Origin: Actinomycetes bacterium
GTDB taxonomy: Bacteria; Actinomycetota; Actinomycetes; S36-B12; UBA10799
NCBI GenBank assembly: GCA_029779995.1
Contig: JAKOZM010000096.1
Coordinates: 1 to 12,856 of the forward strand
Length of the DNA stretch: 12,856 bases
Direction: 5' to 3'
Of the stretch, positions 7,830 through 12,856 are shown piece by piece. Both the position numbers and the translations under genes were made by a program. The notes below the pieces were generated by a model. That model made no database searches. It was not told the origin of the DNA and saw only the letters and a program-made list of their open reading frames with translations. Numbering within the stretch: position 1 is the first letter of the stretch; every line of letters begins with the position of its first letter.

Positions 7830-7835
7830 TACCGT
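7830..7835 (+). promoter_or_regulatory. -10 box of a leaderless promoter for the acyl-CoA dehydrogenase
   Basis: TACCGT fits TAnnnT and ends 6 bases before the ATG at 7842. It helps choose this ATG over the in-frame GTG at 7749. Confidence 0.45.
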
Positions 7836-7841
7836 GGCGGC

Positions 7842-9560
7842 ATGGTTCGTTCGCTGCTGCTGAATCCCCGTGACCTCGAGTTCCTGCTCTACGAATGGCT
7901 GGACGTTGCCACGCTCACGGCCCAGGACCGGTTCGCGGAGCATTCGCGGGAAACGTTCGACGCGGCTCTGGATCTGAGCCGAACGGTCGCCGAACGCCAC
8001 TTCGCGCCGCACAATCGCCGTAACGATCTCGAGGAACCCACGTTCGATGGGCAGACGGTGTATCTGCATCCCGAGATCGGCGAGGCGTTGCAGGTGTTCC
8101 ACGAGACCGGTCTGATGAGCGCTGGCATGCCTGAGCGGGTGGGTGGGATGCAGTTGCCGGCCGTCGTCACGACGGCATGCTTCGCCTGGTTCCAAGCAGC
8201 CAACATCAGCACGTCGGGCTACCCGTTCCTCACTGTTGCGAACGCCAACCTGCTGTTGGAGTACGGCACGCCGGAACAGATCCAGACATATGTGCTCCCC
8301 ATGCTGGAAGGGCGCTACTACGGCACGATGTGCCTATCCGAACCGCAGGCGGGCTCATCCCTGGCCGATGTGGCGGTGCGGGCCGAACCGCAGGACGACG
8401 GCAGTTACCGACTGTTCGGGAACAAGATGTGGATTTCCGGCGGGGACCATGAGTTGTCGCAAAACATCATCCATCTGGTGCTGGCACGGGTCGCCGGTGC
8501 TCCGGCGGGAGTCAAAGGGCTCAGCCTTTTCATCGTGCCCAAGTGGCTGCCCGAGGAGCGTAACGATGTCGTGCTCGCGGGGCTGAACCACAAGATGGGC
8601 TTTCGCGGGACGACGAACACGTTGCTGAACTTCGGTGAGGGGCGTTTCACCCCGGCGGGACAGCCTGGCGCGGTCGGCTACTTGATCGGGGAGCGGAACC
8701 GCGGCTTGGCCTACATGTTTCACATGATGAACGAGGCACGCATCGGGGTGGGAGTGGGCGCGGTGGCACTGGGCTACACCGGTTACCTGCATGCCTTGGA
8801 GTACGCGAAGACCCGTGAACAGGGTCGACCCCTTGTGAACCGGGACCCGACATCCGCGCAGGTTGCGATCATCGAGCACGCTGACGTCCGCCGGATGCTG
8901 CTGGCCCAGAAGGCGTATGTGGAGGGCGGCTTGGCGCTGAGTCTGTACTGCGCGCGGCTCGTGGACACCGAGGATCCTGTGCTGGACCTGCTGACACCGA
9001 TCGCCAAGAGTTGGCCATCGCAGTGGTGTCTGGCTGCCAACGATCTGGCGATCCAAGTCCACGGAGGTTACGGCTACACCCGGGACTACCCGGTCGAGCA
9101 GTTCTACCGGGACAACCGGCTCAATCCGATTCACGAGGGCACGCACGGCATCCAGGGTCTGGACCTGCTGGGCCGCAAGGTCGTGCAGGATGGCGGCGCG
9201 CTGATGCAGGATCTCCTGGGCCGCATCCATGACACCTGCGATCGCGCGGGCGCCGACGCGGTGCGCAACGCGGCCGATCGCTTGGCCGGGACCACCATGC
9301 GGCTGTGGGCGACCGGTGATGCCGAACTCGCACTGGCCAACGCCACGGTCTATCTCGAGGCGTTCGGTCACGTGGTGGTTGCGTGGCTTTGGCTGGAACA
9401 GTCGCTGGTCGCCGGTGATCAGGCGGGCTCCTTCTATGACGGTAAGCGCGCTGCCGCCGCGTACTTCCTGCGCTATGAATTGCCCAAGGTCGGACCCATG
9501 CTGGATCTGCTGGACAGCCTCGAGAGACTGCCCCTCGATGTGGACCCCGCGTCCCTGTAG
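7842..9560 (+). CDS. acyl-CoA dehydrogenase, large FadE5-like type
   Basis: A 572-residue flavoenzyme that introduces the alpha-beta double bond into an acyl-CoA thioester, the first step of beta-oxidation. FAD-domain motifs are MCLSEPQAGSSLADV at about 163-177 and the strand NKMWISGGDHE at 194-204. The conserved QVHGGYGYTRDYPVEQFYRD lies at 405-424, and the catalytic base is Glu432 in IHEGTHGIQGLDLLG. A C-terminal helical extension of about 125 residues makes it longer than the usual 380-residue enzymes and typical of the roughly 600-residue class. The frame is open back to 7749, but the extra 31 residues lack family resemblance. The ATG at 7842 sits at the correct distance from TACCGT. It probably forms its own transcription unit after the PucR-type regulator. 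Chain-length preference cannot be read here. Confidence 0.92.
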   Translation: MVRSLLLNPRDLEFLLYEWLDVATLTAQDRFAEHSRETFDAALDLSRTVAERHFAPHNRRNDLEEPTFDGQTVYLHPEIGEALQVFHETGLMSAGMPERVGGMQLPAVVTTACFAWFQAANISTSGYPFLTVANANLLLEYGTPEQIQTYVLPMLEGRYYGTMCLSEPQAGSSLADVAVRAEPQDDGSYRLFGNKMWISGGDHELSQNIIHLVLARVAGAPAGVKGLSLFIVPKWLPEERNDVVLAGLNHKMGFRGTTNTLLNFGEGRFTPAGQPGAVGYLIGERNRGLAYMFHMMNEARIGVGVGAVALGYTGYLHALEYAKTREQGRPLVNRDPTSAQVAIIEHADVRRMLLAQKAYVEGGLALSLYCARLVDTEDPVLDLLTPIAKSWPSQWCLAANDLAIQVHGGYGYTRDYPVEQFYRDNRLNPIHEGTHGIQGLDLLGRKVVQDGGALMQDLLGRIHDTCDRAGADAVRNAADRLAGTTMRLWATGDAELALANATVYLEAFGHVVVAWLWLEQSLVAGDQAGSFYDGKRAAAAYFLRYELPKVGPMLDLLDSLERLPLDVDPASL

Positions 9561-9626
9561 GTCGCCGACAACCCCGCGTGTGGACCCACAGCGACCTCAT
9601 CTACCCGATGGGGGAGCGGCTGTCCC

Positions 9627-9632
9627 TAGACT
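9627..9632 (+). promoter_or_regulatory. -10 box of a leaderless promoter for the secreted barrel protein
   Basis: TAGACT, a common actinobacterial -10 form, ends 7 bases before the ATG at 9640. No convincing -35 box is visible, and no ribosome binding site precedes the ATG. Confidence 0.5.
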
Positions 9633-9639
9633 CTCAGCC

Positions 9640-10128
9640 ATGATCCGCCGCCTCACCATTCCGCTGACTGCCGCCATGATTACTGCTTCGGCGACCCCCG
9701 CCCTCGCCGAAGAATTCACTGTCAAACTTGCGCACGGGCCCATCACTGCCACCCTCAACCCGGTCACGCCGGGGACAGCGAGTCCGGGCGACATGCGCCT
9801 CTTCTACATCGACCTGACGCGGCCCGGCAAGCAGAAGGTCGTCGGTTTTCTCACCGGCTCGCTGCTGACCACCGCGGTGGCGAGGCCGGTCCCCGGCAAG
9901 GAGTACCGCGCGGCCGACCTGATCTTCACGGTCGGGGACTCGCAGCTGGTGCTCGGCGGGGTGGCGGTGTATGACCAGAACGCCCCCACCGTGTCCAAGC
10001 GATCCTCAGTGATCCGGCCGGTGATCGGCGGCACGGGCATGTACGCCGGGGCACACGGCTGGGCGAAGTCCACCCGCTTCAAGGACAACACCTGGCGGCA
10101 CACGTTCCATGTAGACGTGGACAAGTAG
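9640..10128 (+). CDS. secreted dirigent/allene oxide cyclase-like beta-barrel protein
   Basis: A 162-residue protein. It starts with a signal peptide ending in TPALA and a likely cleavage site at residues 23-24. The mature part is strand-rich with no cysteines. VIRPVIGGTGMYAGAHGWAKS at residues 124-144 matches the 'GGTG.Y.GArG.a' signature shared by plant dirigent proteins and the allene-oxide-cyclase-like barrels found in secreted actinobacterial proteins. The preceding GFLTGSLLTT and DLIFTVGDSQLVLGGVAVYD segments fit strands of the same barrel. The frame is open upstream to 9229, inside the acyl-CoA dehydrogenase, but the signal peptide and TAGACT box fix the start. The PrsW-type gene follows 64 bases downstream. 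Function in bacteria is not established; binding a hydrophobic small molecule or guiding a radical coupling would be guesses by analogy. Confidence 0.68.
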   Translation: MIRRLTIPLTAAMITASATPALAEEFTVKLAHGPITATLNPVTPGTASPGDMRLFYIDLTRPGKQKVVGFLTGSLLTTAVARPVPGKEYRAADLIFTVGDSQLVLGGVAVYDQNAPTVSKRSSVIRPVIGGTGMYAGAHGWAKSTRFKDNTWRHTFHVDVDK

Positions 10129-10141
10129 GGGCGTCCGGCAA

Positions 10142-10160
10142 TCGGAAACACTGTTCCTGA
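10142..10160. promoter_or_regulatory. imperfect palindrome upstream of the PrsW-type gene
   Basis: The 19 bases contain AACA-C-TGTT at the centre, and 7 of 9 half-site positions are symmetric. It lies 32 bases before the ATG at 10193. It vaguely resembles a LexA/SOS box (GAAC...GTTC) but departs from it. It could be an operator or chance. Confidence 0.25.
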
Positions 10161-10192
10161 AGCACAAAGATCGAGTGACCGATGCCAGGGGT

Positions 10193-11212
10193 ATGACAGC
10201 AACGATCACGCGCTCTCAGTATTCCTATGGTCCCGCAGGCAAGACCGCCGGTTGGGACAACCACGCCTGGGACGGCATCGCCGTGGACGACCCGGACGTT
10301 GCAGCCCTGCCGCGGCCGCGTCACCAGGTCCTCCCGTTCCTGAAACACTCTTGGTTCTGGCTGGTGGTGGCCGGGCAGGCCATGGTTCTCGCAGCGTCCT
10401 ACGTCGCGGCCGTCAACGACAGTCGCGTGCTCGCCTGGCTGACCGTGCCCGGCTACATCGTGTTCATGGCGGGCGCCGTCGTGATCGTCAACCGGCACAT
10501 CCGCTGGGGTGATCTGCCCGACTTCGCGAGGGTGTTGGGCTGGGGCCTGGCCAGCGGGCTCGTCGCCTTCGTCATCGCACGGATCATTGAGGGGGGCATT
10601 GAGCCGCGCGTCATGCCGTTCTCGGCAGAACTCTGGTTGGCGGGGCCCGTCGAGGAGACCAGCAAACTGCTCGTCCCTGTCTTACTGCTCGCATTCGGCG
10701 GCCTGGCCTTCAAAGATCCCCGCGCAGGACTACTGCTCGTCATGACCAGCGCGGCGTTCTTCGGAGTGGCTGAGGGGCTGTTCTACAGCATCAATGCCAG
10801 CCAGTGGGGGCTCCTCTCGGAGGGCTTCACCAGGCCGGTTTCTGAGATGGGCCACCCGTACATGACCGGCATCGCGGCGCCGGTGATCTGGCTGGCATCC
10901 TGGCGTGCCGGCCGGGTCGTGACCAAGGCTGGCATCCTGTCGTGGGTGGCTGTCATGGCTCTGCACTCGGTACACGACGGAGTGGGGGGCTTCGGGAAAC
11001 AGCAGCAGAACATCACATCGTTCTCGGGACTCGACAGCCAATTCTGGGCGACGACGGCGGGGGGCACCGCGTTAGCCGCGGTGTGGGCCGTTCTTATGTA
11101 CCTCCTGACGCGTCACACCGCCCGCGAACTCACACCGCCCGCAGCGCTGCCGGACAACCCTGTGCACTGGCGCCCGCAGATGAAACGTTGGGGTTCCACA
11201 AGCACGGATTAA
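10193..11212 (+). CDS. PrsW-family intramembrane protease
   Basis: A 339-residue membrane protein of the PrsW glutamic-type protease family, in which known members cut membrane-bound anti-sigma factors. A soluble N-terminal region of about 50 residues is followed by eight or so hydrophobic helices. The family motifs are all present: GPVEETSKLL at 151-160 (Glu154, Glu155), FGVAEGLFY at 190-198 (Glu194), GHPYMTG near 220-226 and LHSVHDGVGG near 257-266. The start is uncertain. ATG 10193 has AGGGG only one or two bases away, while GTG 10175 would add six residues; neither has a good leaderless box. It may be co-transcribed with the secreted barrel gene upstream and the SRPBCC gene 28 bases downstream. 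No anti-sigma factor or sigma factor gene lies in the window, so the substrate is unknown. Confidence 0.87.
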   Translation: MTATITRSQYSYGPAGKTAGWDNHAWDGIAVDDPDVAALPRPRHQVLPFLKHSWFWLVVAGQAMVLAASYVAAVNDSRVLAWLTVPGYIVFMAGAVVIVNRHIRWGDLPDFARVLGWGLASGLVAFVIARIIEGGIEPRVMPFSAELWLAGPVEETSKLLVPVLLLAFGGLAFKDPRAGLLLVMTSAAFFGVAEGLFYSINASQWGLLSEGFTRPVSEMGHPYMTGIAAPVIWLASWRAGRVVTKAGILSWVAVMALHSVHDGVGGFGKQQQNITSFSGLDSQFWATTAGGTALAAVWAVLMYLLTRHTARELTPPAALPDNPVHWRPQMKRWGSTSTD

Positions 11213-11229
11213 CCGATGCAAGCGCGGGT

Positions 11230-11235
11230 AGGGGG
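11230..11235 (+). promoter_or_regulatory. strong ribosome binding site for the SRPBCC gene
   Basis: AGGGGG stands 5 bases before the ATG at 11241. This is one of the few clear Shine-Dalgarno sites in the window and suggests translation from a longer transcript, probably shared with the PrsW-type gene. Confidence 0.6.
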
Positions 11236-11240
11236 CGGAC

Positions 11241-11690
11241 ATGGCAACTATCGAAGAGTCGATCGAGGTCGACGTGCCCGTGGCCGTCGCCTACAACCAG
11301 TGGACACAGTTCGAGGATTTCCCACACTTCATGAAGGGGGTGGAGTCCGTGACCCAGACCGACGACACGCACGTGCATTGGCGCACCAAGATCGCCGGTG
11401 TGGAGCGCGACTACGACGCTGAGATCACCGAGCAGCATCCGGATGAGCGGGTGGCCTGGCGCAGTCTGGATGGGGTATCCAACGCCGGGGTCGTCACCTT
11501 CCATCACCTGTCGGACACCCGCACCAAGGTCATGGTGCAGATCGACTGGGAGCCGGAATCGGTCGTGGAGAAGGCAGGCGCGGCAGTGGGTGCCGACGAC
11601 CATCGCGTCACAGCAGACCTCGCGAAGTTCAAGGAGTTCATCGAGAGCCGCGGGATGCCCACCGGGGGCTGGCGCGGAGATGTTCAGTAG
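11241..11690 (+). CDS. SRPBCC-family protein (polyketide cyclase/COQ10-like)
   Basis: A 149-residue soluble protein with the START/Bet v1-like helix-grip fold. The opening strand SIEVDVPVAVAYNQWTQFED and FPHFMKGVESV are typical of the 'cyclase/dehydrase' SRPBCC group. A central strand block follows, and a long C-terminal helix at about 108-137 contains HRVTADLAKFKEFIESRG. Such proteins bind hydrophobic ligands in an internal cavity; small actinobacterial members have no defined role. It follows the PrsW-type gene after 28 bases, so it is probably its operon partner. The ligand is unknown. Confidence 0.82.
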   Translation: MATIEESIEVDVPVAVAYNQWTQFEDFPHFMKGVESVTQTDDTHVHWRTKIAGVERDYDAEITEQHPDERVAWRSLDGVSNAGVVTFHHLSDTRTKVMVQIDWEPESVVEKAGAAVGADDHRVTADLAKFKEFIESRGMPTGGWRGDVQ

Positions 11691-11707
11691 CCTGACGTAC
11701 TGATCTG

Positions 11708-11729
11708 CGGGTCGCCGGGCGATGACCCG
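11708..11729 (+). terminator. weak hairpin after the SRPBCC gene
   Basis: CGGGTC (11708-11713) pairs with GACCCG (11724-11729) around 10 bases, 18 bases after the stop. There is no T-tract, so termination is doubtful. Confidence 0.25.
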
Positions 11730-11763
11730 GGCGTGGCTCCCGCTGGCTTTGGCTTGGCGGTTC

Positions 11764-11769
11764 TAGGCT
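11764..11769 (+). promoter_or_regulatory. -10 box of a leaderless promoter for the deacetylase lipoprotein
   Basis: TAGGCT fits TAnnnT and ends 7 bases before the GTG at 11777. No ribosome binding site precedes the GTG. Confidence 0.5.
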
Positions 11770-11776
11770 GTGTTTC

Positions 11777-12592
11777 GTGCGCCGCTGGATCCCCGTTCTC
11801 CTTGCCGTCTGTGCGCTTGGTGCGTCGGGGTGTGCGGCGCAAAAGGCTGAGTCCGCGGAGCCCACGGCTGCCCCGGTCGCCGCTGCGGAGCCCCGACCGA
11901 CCGCGGCGGTCGATCTGGAGAGCAGGGGTCCGGCTCAGGTCGTGCACTCGGTCGATACCAAGGACAAGGTGGTCTTCCTGACCATCGACGACGGGCTCGA
12001 CGCTGAACCGGCGACCATGCGGTACCTGAGTGAGAACAAGGTTCCGGTGACGGTGTTCCTCACCACGGGAACCGTGACCGACTGGCAGTACTGGAAGGAT
12101 ATGGGTCCGACCGGCTCCATCCAGAACCACACGGTGGTTCATCCGACGCTGACCCAGCTCGGGCAGGCAGGGCAGGAGGCGGAGATCTGCGCCGCAAACG
12201 AAGCCATCGTGGGCGAGTTGGGCCAGGCACCGTGGATGGTTCGGCCGCCGTACGGGGCCTACGATTCGACGACCCTGGCCGCCGCTGGTCGTTGTGGGCT
12301 GGACTGGGTCGTGCACTGGACTGTCACCGCCCCCGGGGACGATTTGCTCTACCAGCAGGTCGACGGGTCGCTGAAGCCAGGCGACATCGTGCTGACCCAC
12401 TTCCGCAAGGGTCTTGCCAAGTCCCTGCCCAAGATCGTGGAGGCGATCCACGCTCAGGGGTTCGAGATCGCCCGCCTGGAGGACTACCTGACGCCGCGTG
12501 GTGGACCGAAGCCAGCGGGCGCGGACGTCATGCCTGCGGATGCGCAGATGGACACTGACACTGAGAGCAAGGCGTATCTCGTCGCGGACTAG
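11777..12592 (+). CDS. polysaccharide deacetylase (NodB/CE4) lipoprotein
   Basis: A 271-residue exported protein. The signal peptide ends in LGASGC, a slightly degenerate lipobox, so Cys19 is probably lipidated and the enzyme anchored outside the membrane. An Ala/Pro/Glu-rich linker runs to about residue 45. The CE4 domain shows the family motifs in order: TIDDG at 69-73 (Asp71 base, Asp72 metal ligand), NHTVVHP at 117-123 (metal ligands His118 and His122), RPPYGAYD at 156-163, a Trp-rich WVVHWTV at 177-183, and IVLTHF at 204-209 (His208). The active site thus looks complete. It would remove N- or O-acetyl groups from a cell-wall or surface polysaccharide; peptidoglycan is a common target but is not shown. 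The GTG start is supported by the lipoprotein signal and the upstream -10 box. Confidence 0.9.
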   Translation: MRRWIPVLLAVCALGASGCAAQKAESAEPTAAPVAAAEPRPTAAVDLESRGPAQVVHSVDTKDKVVFLTIDDGLDAEPATMRYLSENKVPVTVFLTTGTVTDWQYWKDMGPTGSIQNHTVVHPTLTQLGQAGQEAEICAANEAIVGELGQAPWMVRPPYGAYDSTTLAAAGRCGLDWVVHWTVTAPGDDLLYQQVDGSLKPGDIVLTHFRKGLAKSLPKIVEAIHAQGFEIARLEDYLTPRGGPKPAGADVMPADAQMDTDTESKAYLVAD

Positions 12593-12673
12593 TTGGCTGC
12601 CGCAGGATCGGGCGCTTGTTGCTGCGACACGCCGCGGGAAATCGCACCTTGTGCCCATTTGCTCGTGAGCATC

Positions 12674-12759
12674 GCCCCGGCGGGTGACGAGAGCCGTCGC
12701 GCCCCTCCGGGACGCTGCCCCGGCGGGTGACGAGAGCCGTCGCGCCCCTCCGGGACGCT
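12674..12759. repeat. two perfect 43-bp tandem repeats
   Basis: Bases 12674-12716 and 12717-12759 are identical over 43 bases with no gap. Each unit contains GCGGGTGACGAGA, which recurs once more as bases 12832-12844 inside the tRNA-Gly gene (acceptor and T-stem). The units lie downstream of the tRNA and of its terminator when read on the minus strand. The rest of 12593-12790 holds nothing else I can identify. Confidence 0.9.
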
Positions 12760-12790
12760 CCTCCCGATTCTCGCCGTGTTTACCTCGGTT

Positions 12791-12830
12791 CCAATGGAAA
12801 AGCCCTCAAGCGTGGGGGCTTTTCCATTGG
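12791..12830. terminator. strong bidirectional terminator next to tRNA-Gly
   Basis: Bases 12791-12805 pair perfectly with 12816-12830 (15 bp, extendable to 17 with one G-U pair, leaving a 6-base loop). The stem contains AAAAGCCC and GGGCTTTT, the A-tract/T-tract form that works on both strands. On the minus strand it begins with the tRNA's own CCA end. It can also end transcripts coming from the deacetylase gene. Confidence 0.8.
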
Positions 12831-12856
12831 AGCGGGTGACGAGAATCGAACTCGCA
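12828..12856 (-). tRNA. tRNA-Gly, 3' part only, cut by the window edge
   Basis: Read on the minus strand, a T-arm (stem GCGAG/CTCGT, loop TTCGATT) is followed by the acceptor strand CACCCGC, discriminator T73 and an encoded CCA. The 5' acceptor strand is predicted to be GCGGGTG. This acceptor with T73 and the GCGAGTTCGA T-arm is characteristic of bacterial glycine tRNAs. The anticodon lies outside the window, so the isoacceptor cannot be named. Confidence 0.82.

Noticed and set aside
7749..7841. N-terminal extension of the acyl-CoA dehydrogenase from an upstream GTG
   Set aside because: The extra 31 residues do not look like the family's N-terminus, and the ATG at 7842 has a well-placed -10 box.
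8355..9371. A 338-codon open frame on the minus strand opposite the acyl-CoA dehydrogenase
   Set aside because: The plus-strand gene has complete catalytic motifs, and the opposite frame has none.
9584..9595. Palindrome-like TGTGGACCCACA after the acyl-CoA dehydrogenase
   Set aside because: The arms are only 5 bp with a 2-base loop and no T-tract, so it is neither a credible terminator nor a distinctive operator.
10142..10160. LexA/SOS box before the PrsW-type gene
   Set aside because: The half-sites do not match the actinobacterial GAAC-four bases-GTTC consensus closely enough; kept only as an unnamed palindrome.
11684..12658. A 324-codon open frame on the minus strand opposite the deacetylase
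   Set aside because: Arg/His-rich shadow translation of a clear CE4 gene.
12660..12790. CRISPR array
   Set aside because: Only two units, directly adjacent with no spacers, and no cas genes.

Overview
This is a GC-rich stretch of bacterial chromosome that looks like an actinomycete (Actinomycetota). Nearly every reading frame has strong G/C bias at third codon positions. Several genes start exactly where a TAnnnT -10 box predicts transcription to begin, the leaderless layout common in actinobacteria. The protein families (PucR regulator with an RsbR-like N-terminus, FadE5-type acyl-CoA dehydrogenase, secreted barrel protein, PrsW, CE4 lipoprotein) also fit. The genus cannot be told from the sequence alone.

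Layout. (1) 1-2902, plus strand: a tightly overlapping operon of an APC-family amino acid/polyamine permease (5' end cut off by the window), agmatine deiminase and a TetR/BetI-type regulator. It looks like an agmatine uptake and breakdown unit; the N-carbamoylputrescine amidase expected next in the pathway is not in view. (2) 2896-4651: a secreted four-cysteine protein of unknown function on the minus strand, divergent from a UDP-glucose 6-dehydrogenase on the plus strand. (3) 4652-4888: a convergent intergenic region with three copies of an 15-18 bp repeat, two of which form a terminator-like hairpin. (4) 4889-6558, minus strand: a GNAT acetyltransferase translationally coupled to a lipase-like alpha/beta hydrolase. 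(5) 6631-9560, plus strand: a PucR-family regulator followed by an acyl-CoA dehydrogenase. (6) 9640-11690, plus strand: a secreted dirigent/allene-oxide-cyclase-like barrel protein, a PrsW-type intramembrane protease and a small SRPBCC protein. (7) 11777-12592: a NodB-type polysaccharide deacetylase lipoprotein. (8) 12593-12856: two perfect 43-bp tandem repeats, a strong bidirectional terminator and the 3' end of a tRNA-Gly gene (minus strand, CCA encoded), cut off by the right edge.

How the genes fit together. Only the agmatine unit and the GNAT-hydrolase pair are clear operons from their stop/start overlaps. The other genes look like separate short transcription units, most with their own leaderless promoter. 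I found no phage, insertion sequence, CRISPR array, toxin-antitoxin pair or recognisable defence system. The most unusual signals are non-coding: the recurring leaderless -10/start spacing (including one in front of a three-codon reading frame), the repeat cluster after ugd, and the tandem repeats that carry a 13-bp piece of the tRNA-Gly 3' end.
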